A stretch of 64,000 nucleotides of DNA. It comes from Ilumatobacter coccineus YM16-304 (lineage in GTDB: Bacteria; Actinomycetota; Acidimicrobiia; Acidimicrobiales; Ilumatobacteraceae). The notes beneath the pieces were generated by a model. It made no database searches and was not told where the DNA came from. It saw only the letters and a program-made list of their open reading frames with translations. Location of the stretch: positions 124,001-188,000 of the forward strand of contig NC_020520.1 of assembly GCF_000348785.1 (NCBI RefSeq). Direction: 5' to 3'. Position 1 is the stretch's first letter; each line of letters starts with the position of its first letter. A program made the translations under genes and the position numbers. Positions 7,068 to 15,711 of this stretch are shown piece after piece.

Positions 7068-8801
7068 TCACGGGGTCGTGGTGGTCGTCGTCGGGACCGT
7101 GGTCGTCGTGGTCGTGGTGGTGGTTGTCGTCGTCGTGGTGGTGATGTCGAGGCGCTCGATGAACAACACGGTCACCTGATCGCTCGGGTCGATGATCTCC
7201 TCGATGCCGTCGACCAGATCGGTCGCGTCGGGCAGCGTCGGGCCGGCGACTTCGATGACGGCCTGTTCGCCGTCGAAGGAGGTCGACAGGATCGTGACGT
7301 CGGCGACGTCGGCCCACGCTCGGGCGAGCACGTCGATGCTGTTCGCCACCTGCTCGTCGGGGGTCGGCGGTGACTCGACGTCGACGGTCTCGCGGGCGAC
7401 CCAGGTGAGCGTGACGCTGAGGGTCTCGTCGAGGCGTTCGTCGAGCAGCAGCGTCAGCGACTCGAGCGGCGGCGCACTGCCCACGCCACTCGCATCGAGG
7501 AACACGACACCGTCTTGGATCGAGAGCGCGTCGCGGCGGCCCGACACGGCGTCGGCCTCGGACAACCAGTCGTCGACGATTGCCTCCACCTCGCTCAGCA
7601 GGCGTTCTTCGTCGGACACGATCGTGGTGGTCGGGGGCAGCGTGGTGGTGGTGACCGCACGCTCCACGCGGTCCCATTCGACCGACACGACCTGGTCGGC
7701 GCCGAACTCTGCTTGCAGGTCGTCGGCGAGGCTCTGTGAATCGATGGCGGTCTCGAAGCTGCGCACTCCGACGGTGATGCGTTTGTTCTCCTCGTCGAAG
7801 CTGATCGTCGGGTCGGATCGAACGTCGACCGCGTCGAGCCACTCGTTGACGATGTCACGAGCCTGGATCTCGCGCTCGGATGCTTCGACGGCCGTGGTCG
7901 AGGCCTGGTACAGCGGAATCGCAATGGCGATCACCACCGCTCCGACTGCGGCAGCGGCGAGCGAACTGCGTCGGATCGTGTTGGCCAGCCGTCGTGGTGG
8001 CACGAAGCCGGTGATGACGAAGACGATCGCCCCGGCGAGGATGATCGCCGCGAGGTTGGTCGTGTAGAGCAGCATCGCTCCCCGTGCGAACGTGGCGTTG
8101 CCGTCTTGCAGGGCGATGCCGACGGTGCCCAGCGGCGGCACGAGGGCCACGGCCACGGCGACGCCCGGCAGCGACGACGACGCGTCCTTGCGAACCGTGG
8201 CGTACGCACCTGCGGCGCCCGCGCCGAGCGCGACCACGAGGTCGCGGATGTCGGGCGCGACGCGACTCGTCACCTCGTTCGGGAGTTCGCCGCGCACGAA
8301 CATCGCAGCCAGCACGTACGACAATGCGATCGAACCGGCGGTGGCCAGGCCGACGATCGCGAGGGCTCGGAGCGACTTCTTGAACAGCGCCATCGCGAGG
8401 CACGCGGCAGCGGCGAGCACCGGCTGCATCAGCGGCGCGAGCAGCATGGCGCCGATCACAACGGCGGCGGAGTCGGCCGAGAGCCCCATCACGGCGACGA
8501 TCACCGACAGGGTCAGCATGGTGGAGAAACGGAAACCCCAGTGCTCCTGCTTCTTGATCGCCAGTTCGCCCATGATGCGCTGACGTTCCTCGGAGTCGAG
8601 GTGGCGGTGCCACCACGCTCGCGTGCGCTGCCGGAGTACACCGAGGCTCGGGTCGTCGGTGGTGTCGGTGACGCGCTCCTCGGCGACTCGCTTGGCCTCT
8701 TCGATCTTGGCGCTGCGGTCGATCTCGCGTGTCGGGTCGTCGGCGTCGTCGATCGTGCCGCTCCGCGAGGAGTCGGGGAGCAGAGGGTCGCCGCCGGTCA
8801 C
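7068..8801 (-). CDS. DUF389 family membrane protein with Thr-rich tail
   Basis: This 577-residue protein has a cytoplasmic N-terminus, then the DUF389 membrane core at about residues 90-300 with the family hallmark SAAVVIGAMLLAPLMQPVLAA and further hydrophobic helices. The C-terminal half is a hydrophilic region of repeated BON-like alpha/beta units, ending in a run of about 15 threonines and TVPTTTTTTP. The tail is coded by a near-perfect triplet repeat (7071-7145), which may be length-variable. DUF389 proteins have no firmly known role. The GTG start at 8801 follows TAAGAT by six bases. Confidence 0.85.
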   Translation of the reverse strand: MTGGDPLLPDSSRSGTIDDADDPTREIDRSAKIEEAKRVAEERVTDTTDDPSLGVLRQRTRAWWHRHLDSEERQRIMGELAIKKQEHWGFRFSTMLTLSVIVAVMGLSADSAAVVIGAMLLAPLMQPVLAAAACLAMALFKKSLRALAIVGLATAGSIALSYVLAAMFVRGELPNEVTSRVAPDIRDLVVALGAGAAGAYATVRKDASSSLPGVAVAVALVPPLGTVGIALQDGNATFARGAMLLYTTNLAAIILAGAIVFVITGFVPPRRLANTIRRSSLAAAAVGAVVIAIAIPLYQASTTAVEASEREIQARDIVNEWLDAVDVRSDPTISFDEENKRITVGVRSFETAIDSQSLADDLQAEFGADQVVSVEWDRVERAVTTTTLPPTTTIVSDEERLLSEVEAIVDDWLSEADAVSGRRDALSIQDGVVFLDASGVGSAPPLESLTLLLDERLDETLSVTLTWVARETVDVESPPTPDEQVANSIDVLARAWADVADVTILSTSFDGEQAVIEVAGPTLPDATDLVDGIEEIIDPSDQVTVLFIERLDITTTTTTTTTTTTTTTVPTTTTTTP

Positions 8802-8890
8802 GCCCGGATCTTATGGCTCGCGCTTGCCCGGTTGTGGCCGTCTGTCGGATTGGTGTGCAGCGTCATGACGGCTGCGCCGGTCGCTCCTGG

Positions 8891-9709
8891 TCAGCGAGGG
8901 CGGGCGATCGCGGCGAAGGTGATCGCCGCGGCGTGGCCGACGTTGAGCGAGTCGACCTCGGGATGGATCGGGATGCGCACGCGATGCGTCGTGGCGCGCA
9001 TCGTGGCGTCGGTGAGACCCGGCCCTTCGGCGCCGACGACGATCGCCAGTCGCCCGTCGGGTGGGCGCGACGCGGCGGCTTCCCAGAGGTCGACCGAGTC
9101 GGCGGCGGGAGTCATCGCCCAGGTCGTGAAGCCGGCCGCGTGGAGGCGCTCGAGGTCGTCGGGCCACGTCGTGGCGCGGGCCACCGGCATGTGCAAGACC
9201 TCACCCATCGACACCCGAACCGTGCGGCGGGAGTAGGGGTCGGTGCAGGTCGGGTCGAGGACGAGTGCGTCGATGCCGAGCGCTCGCGCGGCACGCGCGA
9301 TCACACCGACGTTCTCGGCGTCGTTGAGACCTTCGAGCACGGCGACGGTGTTCCAGTTCGAGGCGGCGACGTCGTCGATGCTCGCGACCGGTCGACGTTG
9401 CGCCGACGCGACCACACCGCGGTGCAGGTCGAAACCGACCGCGGAGGCCATGAGGTCGCGGGTCATCACGTACAGCGGTGTGTCGCCGTCGGCGAGTCCG
9501 GGCACGCGTTCGGTGATCCGCTCGACGCGCGATGGGGTGACGAGCACCGAGCGGAGCTCGTGGCCGGAGTCGACGACGCGGTCGATCGAGACGTATCCCT
9601 CGGCGATGAAGAACTCGTCGCCTTCACGGTTGCGGCGCGCGGCCTGATCGTTGAGCAGGCAGTAGTCGTCGAGCCGTGGGTCGGCCGGGTCGTCGATCTC
9701 GATGATCAC
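8891..9709 (-). CDS. TrmH/SpoU family RNA 2'-O-methyltransferase
   Basis: This 272-residue protein has an N-terminal substrate-binding domain and a SPOUT-knot domain with the three family motifs: NAENVGVIARAARALG, AIVVGAEGPGL and IPIHPEVDSLNVGHAAAI. It should methylate a ribose 2'-OH in rRNA or tRNA. The GTG at 9709 is chosen because TATCGT lies seven bases upstream; longer frames run into the CoA transferase promoter. It is divergent from that gene. Confidence 0.88.
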   Translation of the reverse strand: MIIEIDDPADPRLDDYCLLNDQAARRNREGDEFFIAEGYVSIDRVVDSGHELRSVLVTPSRVERITERVPGLADGDTPLYVMTRDLMASAVGFDLHRGVVASAQRRPVASIDDVAASNWNTVAVLEGLNDAENVGVIARAARALGIDALVLDPTCTDPYSRRTVRVSMGEVLHMPVARATTWPDDLERLHAAGFTTWAMTPAADSVDLWEAAASRPPDGRLAIVVGAEGPGLTDATMRATTHRVRIPIHPEVDSLNVGHAAAITFAAIARPR

Positions 9710-9794
9710 GAGCGTGACGATACGGCACGGTTGATCGATCAATGTTGACGGCGATCCTCCTGACGTGGTGGTGGGTGCTGGATACGTTCCGAGC

Positions 9795-11171
9795 ATGAAC
9801 GTGGATGCCGACCTCGCCGTGATCTCCCACCTCGTCGACGGCGACGACCAGCCACTGCCGCGTGTCGAGGTCACAGGCCCGCCGAGCATGGCCGCGAGTG
9901 CGTTCGACGTCGACCGAGCACTCGCCGCGTCGGCCGCGTACGCGGTGGCTGCGGCCGATCGCGTCGGCGGTCTCCGCGGAGGACCGGTGCCGACGCGGTC
10001 GATCGACCTCGAGCATCTCCTGGCGTTCTGCACCACGCATGTCGAGGTCGACGGCGAAGCGGTTCCGGCGTGGGCCGACCTGTCGGGCGTGTACGAAACG
10101 ACCGATGGCCGCCACCTCCAGATCCACTGCAACTTCGATCATCACGCGACGGGCGTGGTGCAGCGACTCGGCTGTGCGTCGACGCGCGAGTCGGTGGCAG
10201 CTGCAATCGGCGAGCGCAACGCGTTCGAGTTGGAGGCGGCGTTGATCGCCGACGGCATGATCGCGGCGGTGGTGCGAACGCTCGACGAGTGGGCGGACCA
10301 TCCGCATGCTCGGGCCACCGCAGACCTGCCGCTCGTGTCGGTCGAGCAGATCGCCGACGCGCCGCCCCGCGCGCTCGCCACCGGTTCCGATGCCGACGCG
10401 CCGCTGCGCGGCGTTCGCGTCGTCGACTGTTCGCGAGTGCTCGCCGGGCCGGTCGCCGGGCAGATGCTGGCCGGGGCAGGTGCCGACGTGATTCGTATCG
10501 GGGCCGAGCATCTGCCGTCGGTGCCGATCGGTGTGATGGCGACCGGATTCGGCAAGCGAAACGCCTACGCCGACATCGAAACCGACGCTGGACGGACCGC
10601 GTTGTGGGAGCTGCTGAGTGAGTCCGACGTGTGGATCGACGCATATCGACCCGGCGCGTTGGCGTCGCACGGTTTCACGCCGGAGCGAGTCGCGGCGGCT
10701 CGCCCCGGCATCGTCATCGTGCAGGTCTGCGCGTTCGACTGGGTCGGGCCATGGGCGGGGCGACGTGGCTTCGATTCGATCATCCAGTCGACGACCGGCG
10801 TGCGCGCGGCCGGCGGTGAATGGGCGGTCGGTGACGACGGTGAACCGGCAGGGGTTGGGCCGATCGGTCTGCCGGTCCAGGCGCTCGACTACGCGACCGG
10901 ATTCCTCGCTGCAGGCGTGGCGAGCCAACTCGTGGCGCGCCGCGCTGCCTCCGGTGGCTCGTGGCTGGCGCGACTGTCGCTGCTCCGCACGCGCGACTGG
11001 CTGCTGTCGATGGGTGGGCCGACCGCGTTCCGGCCGTCGCCCGTTGCGGTCGACGATCGGTTCCTCGACGAGATCGACTCCGACTTCGGTCGCATCCGTT
11101 CGGTCCGTCCGTTCGTCGGCGCCTGGCCGGGGCCGCCGACCCGTCTCGGCTCGTCGTCACCGACATGGTGA
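9795..11171 (+). CDS. Class III CoA-transferase (CaiB/BaiF family), halves in reversed order
   Basis: This 458-residue protein is related to CaiB/BaiF CoA transferases. The segment normally at the start of the fold, PLRGVRVVDCSRVLAGPVAGQMLAGAGADVIRI, begins only at about residue 213 and runs through DVWIDAYRPGAL and GFDSIIQSTTG. The segment normally in the second half (SGVYETTDGRHLQIHCNFD, then RTLDEWADHPHARA) comes first, at residues 85-190. This looks like a circular permutation or fusion of two half-units. TACGTT six bases before the ATG marks the start. The substrate is unknown. Confidence 0.75.
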   Translation: MNVDADLAVISHLVDGDDQPLPRVEVTGPPSMAASAFDVDRALAASAAYAVAAADRVGGLRGGPVPTRSIDLEHLLAFCTTHVEVDGEAVPAWADLSGVYETTDGRHLQIHCNFDHHATGVVQRLGCASTRESVAAAIGERNAFELEAALIADGMIAAVVRTLDEWADHPHARATADLPLVSVEQIADAPPRALATGSDADAPLRGVRVVDCSRVLAGPVAGQMLAGAGADVIRIGAEHLPSVPIGVMATGFGKRNAYADIETDAGRTALWELLSESDVWIDAYRPGALASHGFTPERVAAARPGIVIVQVCAFDWVGPWAGRRGFDSIIQSTTGVRAAGGEWAVGDDGEPAGVGPIGLPVQALDYATGFLAAGVASQLVARRAASGGSWLARLSLLRTRDWLLSMGGPTAFRPSPVAVDDRFLDEIDSDFGRIRSVRPFVGAWPGPPTRLGSSSPTW

Positions 11172-11195
11172 CAGGCTGCGCGCTTCCGATGAGGT

Positions 11196-11768
11196 TCAGT
11201 CGACGAACGGTCCAGGGGTGGAGCCGGGTGGGGCGGGAGATCGTCGAGGGGGCTCGCGTCGGGGCGGTTCGCGCCGGATGTCGTCGCGCTCGTCGTCGTC
11301 ATCGCTCGTGTCGTCGGCATCGCTGAACTCGCTGAAGTCACCGAAACCACCGAATGGCTCGTCGTTGGTCGCCGACGTCGACGTTCGAGGGTTGGTCATC
11401 CCGGTCGCCGTCGCACTGAGTCGACCGACCGACGTGAAGAGCACCATCGGCCCCACGATGATCAGGCCGTGGATCGCGGAGATCAGGAGGAACGGCTTCA
11501 TGAACCCGTGGTCGGTGGCGTCGCCGCGCGGCCCCATGCAGTACAGGCTGAAGTTCGTGACCGTCTCGCCGGGATGGGGGTTGTAGGTGTCTGCGACCAC
11601 GAACGCGTCGGGTTGCGCGTCGGTGCAGAAGAACGGGGCGAGCAACTTGACCTCACCCGGCCAGATGCCGATGGTGATCACGCACGACGTGATCAGTCCG
11701 GCGAACGCGAACATGACGAGGATCGACACGAACCAACTCACGACCGTGGTCGGCTTGGCGAAACTCAT
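11196..11768 (-). CDS. Membrane protein of unknown function
   Basis: This 190-residue protein has two predicted membrane helices, at about residues 10-32 and 93-115. An extracytoplasmic loop between them has two cysteines (FFCTDAQPD and YCMGPRG). The tail is acidic, then rich in Arg and Pro, and probably cytoplasmic. I recognise no family. Its ATG overlaps the stop of the upstream lipoprotein gene by four bases, so the two are translationally coupled and probably act together in the envelope. Confidence 0.65.
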   Translation of the reverse strand: MSFAKPTTVVSWFVSILVMFAFAGLITSCVITIGIWPGEVKLLAPFFCTDAQPDAFVVADTYNPHPGETVTNFSLYCMGPRGDATDHGFMKPFLLISAIHGLIIVGPMVLFTSVGRLSATATGMTNPRTSTSATNDEPFGGFGDFSEFSDADDTSDDDDERDDIRREPPRREPPRRSPAPPGSTPGPFVD

Positions 11769-12331
11769 CGGAGCACCTCGATGAACGTGCCGTCGGCCTC
11801 GAATCTCGCGGTGGCGGTGCGCCGAGCCGAGCTGAGCGACATGGCCATCACCGGCTCGCCGTTGTTGAGCGTGATGGTGATGGCGTCGATGAATCCGTCG
11901 GTTTCACCGAACTCGCGCAGCGCCTCGTCGCCGACGCTTTCGATGTCGGAGAGGGCGACCTCGCCGACGGTGAAGGTCACCTCGTCGAGCGGGGCCCGGT
12001 CGGCGTTCTGAATCGGGGAGACGGCGACGACGTTGCCCTGGCTGACGACGACGGAGTCGGCGAACGACGGCTCGTCGCCGCGTCGGGCCGTCGCCGACAT
12101 GCTGCGGTTCGGCGGATTGATCGAGAGCGTCAGCAGCTGCATCTCGGAGGTCGGCGACACGCTGACCTCGGCGGCGACGAGGTCGAGTGCTTCGGCGATC
12201 CACGCGCTCGTCAGTCCGCCGCCGCGAGCGCGCACCTCGGCGTCGAAATCGGCCCGGTCGGTCGCGCCGATGCAACCGCTCATGGCGAAGGCGAGTGCGA
12301 TCGCTGCGAGGGCTCGGCTGATCCGAGGCAT
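11765..12331 (-). CDS. Putative lipoprotein
   Basis: This 188-residue protein has a signal peptide with the lipobox-like MSGC at residue 19, so it is likely lipid-anchored outside the membrane. The rest is predicted beta-rich, with a segment VVVSQGNVVAVSPIQNAD and no recognised domain. TAGTTT ends six bases before the ATG, consistent with a leaderless message. It is the first gene of a pair with the membrane protein at 11196. Confidence 0.7.
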   Translation of the reverse strand: MPRISRALAAIALAFAMSGCIGATDRADFDAEVRARGGGLTSAWIAEALDLVAAEVSVSPTSEMQLLTLSINPPNRSMSATARRGDEPSFADSVVVSQGNVVAVSPIQNADRAPLDEVTFTVGEVALSDIESVGDEALREFGETDGFIDAITITLNNGEPVMAMSLSSARRTATARFEADGTFIEVLR

Positions 12332-12408
12332 GCGCCGAAACTAATCGGATCTGCCGAAGGCCCCGGACGATTAACGGCCGACGCGGTCGGCGTGGTGCCG
12401 CATGATCG

Positions 12409-13050
12409 TCAGTCGCGCGAGCCGCGGGCGGCGAGGCTCGCGCCGGCGAGCGCAACGGCGGCCAGCGTGGAGAGCAGCGTGCGGGCGAGGTTGAGCAGGT
12501 TCCACGTCGACTCGAAATCGGCGCGGGCGATGGCAGCGGACGCAGCGTCGAGGTCGGTGTGAGTCGCCAGTTCGTTGTTGAGCGGGACGCTTCCGGCGAA
12601 CGTGATCGCGACGACGGCCACGATCAGCACCAGGCCGGTCGTTGCCAACCGTCGTACGACTCGGTCGCGCCGATGGAGTGCCACTGCGATCGCCGCGGCC
12701 GGGATCGATCCGAAGAACACGACCGCGAACGCGGGGTTGCGGATGGTGTCGTTGATCGCCTGGAACGAGCGGACGTAGGTGAGGTCGTCGACTCGGTCGA
12801 AGCCGAGCACGACCGACGCCGAGTAGGTGAAGAAGAAGCCGGCGAACATCCCGGTGAGCACCGTGCTGATCAGGAGCACGGCGAGCCCCGGCAGGCGAGC
12901 GGCGCCAGTGGTGACGGTGCTGCTGTTGGTGGCGGTGGTGGCGGCACCGTGGTCGGCCCTCTCGGCGGCGACCACGCCGAGGACGTCGGCACGGCTGCCG
13001 GGGTCGGCGTTGTTGGTCGCGGTGAGCGATGAATCGAGGGTGGTGGTCAT
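12409..13050 (-). CDS. DUF1772 (anthrone oxygenase-like) membrane protein
   Basis: This 213-residue protein has four predicted membrane helices after a 50-residue polar N-terminus. FAGFFFTYSASVVLGF, the following SFQAIN, PLNNEL and STWNLLNLAR match the DUF1772 family, which includes fungal anthrone oxygenases. In bacteria these genes are often next to regulators, as here. AGGAG precedes the ATG. Its promoter overlaps a perfect TetR-type operator, so the divergent TetR regulator at 13119 very probably controls it. Confidence 0.8.
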   Translation of the reverse strand: MTTTLDSSLTATNNADPGSRADVLGVVAAERADHGAATTATNSSTVTTGAARLPGLAVLLISTVLTGMFAGFFFTYSASVVLGFDRVDDLTYVRSFQAINDTIRNPAFAVVFFGSIPAAAIAVALHRRDRVVRRLATTGLVLIVAVVAITFAGSVPLNNELATHTDLDAASAAIARADFESTWNLLNLARTLLSTLAAVALAGASLAARGSRD

Positions 13051-13077
13051 GGAGATCTCCTGTAATCGAACTAATGG

Positions 13078-13118
13078 GTACGATTATGAATAATCGTACG
13101 CAGTGGTACGCTTGTCAA
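13078..13118 (-). promoter_or_regulatory. Promoter of the DUF1772 gene with TetR operator
   Basis: On the minus strand, TTGACA (13113-13118) and GATTAT (13090-13095) are separated by 17 bases. The -10 lies inside a perfect inverted repeat, GTACGATTAT and ATAATCGTAC with a 2-base centre (13078-13099). TetR bound here would block this promoter. The site lies between the DUF1772 gene and the tetR-type gene. Confidence 0.8.
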
Positions 13119-13766
13119 GTGGTTTCCGAGAAGTCGCCGGTCGAGTCGGCACCGTCACGCCGCGGCCGACCCGCCGACGGCGAGCAGGAGGAGCGCCGTC
13201 AGCGGGTGCTCGACGCGGCGTTCGCCGAGCTGATCGAACGCGGCGCCGACAAGGTCACGATGCTCGCCATCGCCCGCCGAGCCGGAGCTTCGAAGGAGAC
13301 GCTGTACTCGTGGTTCGGCAATCGCGAAGGCCTGTTCCGGGCGATGATCATCGAGAACGCCGACGCCACATCGGAGGGGGTGCGCCGAGCGTTGGGCGGC
13401 GACAGTGATCCGCAACACACGCTGGCCGCGTTCGGTCGCGGACTGCTCGGCCTGCTGACCGACGAGCGGTCGGTCGCGCTCAACCGGGCATCGATGGTCA
13501 ATCTCGCGCTCGCGGCCGATCTCCTGGAGCACGGCCGGCACCGGGTGGGCCCGATCGTGGAGGAGTACCTCGCCGGTCTCGACGGGAGCGGCGGCATGCG
13601 GGTGCCCGATCCGGCGGCGGCGTTCACCACGTTCTACGGGCTGCTGATCCGTGACACGCAGATCCGTGTGCTGTTGGGGGAGCCGGCTCCCACCGCCGAG
13701 CAGATCGGTGCGCGGGCCGACGAGGCGGCGCGTCAGTTCGTGGAGCTGATCAGGTCGGGCGCTTGA
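13119..13766 (+). CDS. TetR family transcriptional regulator
   Basis: This 215-residue regulator has a typical N-terminal TetR helix-turn-helix: RVLDAAFAELIERGADKVTMLAIARRAGASKETLYSWFGNREGLF, about residues 28-70. The ligand-binding C-terminal domain resembles the AefR-like group. A GTG start at 13119 is chosen because longer forms would translate through the operator at 13078-13099. It probably represses the divergent DUF1772 gene. Its last 17 bases overlap the convergent rhodanese gene. Confidence 0.88.
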   Translation: MVSEKSPVESAPSRRGRPADGEQEERRQRVLDAAFAELIERGADKVTMLAIARRAGASKETLYSWFGNREGLFRAMIIENADATSEGVRRALGGDSDPQHTLAAFGRGLLGLLTDERSVALNRASMVNLALAADLLEHGRHRVGPIVEEYLAGLDGSGGMRVPDPAAAFTTFYGLLIRDTQIRVLLGEPAPTAEQIGARADEAARQFVELIRSGA

Positions 13767-14169
13767 TCCACTTCGACGTCGCCTCGATGTTCTCGGTCTC
13801 GTAGCCGTCGGCCAACCACCCGGAGAACCCGGTCTCGAGGTGCGCGACGTTGTCGAAGCCGAGCTCGCCGATCACCTTCGCTGCGAGCGCCGACCGCCAG
13901 CCGCTGGCGCAGTGGAAGATGTAGCGACCGTCGAGCCTGAATCGCTCCTGGTGGTACGGGCTCTCGGGGTCGAACCAGAACTCGAGCATGCCGCGTGGTG
14001 CCGACACCGAACCGGGGATCACGCCCTGCTCGACGCGCTCGCGGATGTCGCGGATGTCGATGAGCATCGCGTCGCCGGCATCGAGCTCGGCTTTCGCTTC
14101 GGCCGAACTGAGTTCTTCGATCTCGGCTTTCGCTTCGGCGACGAGGTCATGAACGGTTCGGCGTGCCAT
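13750..14169 (-). CDS. Rhodanese-like sulfurtransferase
   Basis: This 139-residue single-domain rhodanese has MLIDIRDIRERVEQGVIPGSVSAPRG and the active-site loop FHCASGWRSA with Cys87 as the persulfide carrier. An extra N-terminal helix (residues 5-25) precedes the domain. It may detoxify cyanide or pass sulfur to a cofactor pathway, but no partner gene is adjacent. The ATG at 14169 was chosen because the upstream frame lacks homology. Its 3' end overlaps the TetR gene by 17 bases. Confidence 0.88.
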   Translation of the reverse strand: MARRTVHDLVAEAKAEIEELSSAEAKAELDAGDAMLIDIRDIRERVEQGVIPGSVSAPRGMLEFWFDPESPYHQERFRLDGRYIFHCASGWRSALAAKVIGELGFDNVAHLETGFSGWLADGYETENIEATSKWIKRPT

Positions 14170-14227
14170 GCGGTCACAGTACGCCGACCTCGGTCCGGCG
14201 TGTGAGTCGGCGTGGCGAGTCGGCGCG

Positions 14228-14752
14228 TCAGTCGGCGTGCGTGCTGACCGACAGCGCGGCGGCGGTGAGGGCACGCTCGGTCTCGGGGCCGACCACGCCG
14301 TCGACGATGAGGCCGTACTGGCCTTGGAAGTCGAGCACGGCCTGGTTGGTGGCTGTGTCGAACACGCCGGCGGTGTAACCGGGGTCGAGGAAGCCGACGG
14401 TCTCGAGCTTCAACTGGATCACCGCGATCTCGCCGCCTTCGTCGCCGCTTCGGTAGAACGGTCCGGCGGGTTCGGTGGCGACCGGTGCCTCGGTCGTGGT
14501 GGGCGCGGCCGTGGTGGTGGGCGCGAGCGTGGTGGGTGCCGCGGTCGTTGGCGGCGGTGTGGTCGGCGGCGTCGTGGGTGCAGGCGTGGTTGCCGGTTCG
14601 GCGGGCGCGGTGGTCGGGGTGGCCGTGGCGGGAGGGGCGGTGGCGGTCGGTTCGCCGGGCAGGCCCAGTTGATCGGAGGTGCCGTCGGACGTGCACGCAG
14701 CAACGCTGAGCAGCGCGATGGCGATGGCGGTGGAGCGGAGCGGTGTGTTCAT
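14228..14752 (-). CDS. Lipoprotein with peptidoglycan-binding domain
   Basis: This 174-residue protein has a signal peptide with lipobox SVAAC (Cys20), then about 70 residues of Thr/Pro/Ala-rich linker, then a PG_binding_1 domain at about residues 105-165: GEIAVIQLKLETVGFLDPG, FDTATNQAVLDFQGQYGLIVDGVVGPET. It is anchored in the membrane and should bind the cell wall through the C-terminal domain. The low-complexity linker is typical of wall-spanning actinobacterial proteins. It stands alone between the rhodanese and vapBC genes. Confidence 0.85.
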   Translation of the reverse strand: MNTPLRSTAIAIALLSVAACTSDGTSDQLGLPGEPTATAPPATATPTTAPAEPATTPAPTTPPTTPPPTTAAPTTLAPTTTAAPTTTEAPVATEPAGPFYRSGDEGGEIAVIQLKLETVGFLDPGYTAGVFDTATNQAVLDFQGQYGLIVDGVVGPETERALTAAALSVSTHAD

Positions 14753-14871
14753 GATCGAAGGCGTCGTCGCCCACCGCGAGAGTACTTCCCGGCTCGCCTG
14801 AGCCACGGCACCACGACCTCGAGTTCGAAACGTTCCACCGGCGCTCCGACCCGGCCTGTGGATCGGTTTGA

Positions 14872-15294
14872 TCACGTCGCGAGGGGGTCGGCGATGTGGA
14901 GACCCTGTCGTTCGGCTGCCTCGCACAGCGCTCGGTCCGCGCTGGTGAGTACCGATGCACCGACGAACACTGCTGCTGCGAGATGGACGGCGTCGTAACC
15001 CCTCAGCGACTCGGTCTCTGCGAGTTGCGCGGCTCGCTCGATGAGTTCGTCGGTCACTTCGACGAGATGGAGATCGTCGACGAATGCGGCCAACTCGATC
15101 TTGGCGTCGTGCAGTTGATCCGTCGAAAGCTGCTGACCTCGCGTGGCAGCAGTGAGCGCAGCGCGCGCTTCGACCACGATCAAGCTGACCGAGGCCACCG
15201 AATCAGCGGACTGCCAGATCAGTTCGGCGCGATCCGATCCCTGCTCATCGACGATGAGTTTGATCAGAGTCGAGGTGTCGACGTACGTGATCAC
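14872..15294 (-). CDS. vapC: PIN-domain toxin, VapC-like
   Basis: This 140-residue PIN-domain protein has the expected acidic residues: YVDTSTLIKL (Asp6), the mid Glu in VVEARAAL, and YDAVHLAAA and TSADRALCEAA near the end. VapC toxins are Mg-dependent RNases that cleave tRNA or rRNA. Its start overlaps the stop of the antitoxin gene by four bases, the classic toxin-antitoxin arrangement. Confidence 0.9.
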   Translation of the reverse strand: MITYVDTSTLIKLIVDEQGSDRAELIWQSADSVASVSLIVVEARAALTAATRGQQLSTDQLHDAKIELAAFVDDLHLVEVTDELIERAAQLAETESLRGYDAVHLAAAVFVGASVLTSADRALCEAAERQGLHIADPLAT

Positions 15295-15572
15295 CGACGC
15301 TGCTCAGCAACGAGATCGCTCACGCTTCCCTTCGGCTTGATTCGGGAGTGGGAGCGATGACGAGTGGTGCTCGCTGGTGGTCGAACCACGCCAGCCGCGA
15401 CCAGGTCGGCGAGGCGATCGTCCGATGAGTCGAGCGGAGAGAGTCGGGCGACCGGACGACCCCGATCTGTCACGATGACCTCTTCGCCAGCTTCCACGCG
15501 GTCGATGTACTTGCTGAGGCCATTCTTGAGGTCGCGGATGCCGACCTCCGATCGCGATGTGGCTACGTTCAT
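15291..15572 (-). CDS. vapB: Antitoxin, Phd/YefM or VapB type
   Basis: This 93-residue protein starts with a Phd/YefM-type DNA-binding segment (VGIRDLKNGLSKYIDRVEAGEEVIVTDRGRPVARL) and ends in a flexible basic tail that should wrap around the PIN toxin. The ATG lies six bases after the -10 box TACAAT, so its message is probably leaderless. The antitoxin gene precedes the toxin gene with a 4-base overlap. Confidence 0.9.
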   Translation of the reverse strand: MNVATSRSEVGIRDLKNGLSKYIDRVEAGEEVIVTDRGRPVARLSPLDSSDDRLADLVAAGVVRPPASTTRHRSHSRIKPKGSVSDLVAEQRR

Positions 15573-15606
15573 ACCACCATTGTAGCCACTTCGACAGAAG
15601 CGTCAA
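15559..15606 (-). promoter_or_regulatory. vapBC promoter and operator
   Basis: On the minus strand TTGACG (15601-15606) and TACAAT (15579-15584) are 16 bases apart, and the ATG follows the -10 by six bases. Inverted arms GTGGCTA (15559-15565) and TAGCCAC (15583-15589) flank the start site and should be the autoregulatory site of the antitoxin-toxin complex. Confidence 0.75.
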
Positions 15607-15711
15607 CGGGGGGGCGCCAGCCGTCCCTCGATGAATCGACGTCACTCGACGAATCGGCGGAGCGCGATCTCGCGCTTGACGAACGCCTGTTCGTTCGCGA
15701 GGATCGAACAC

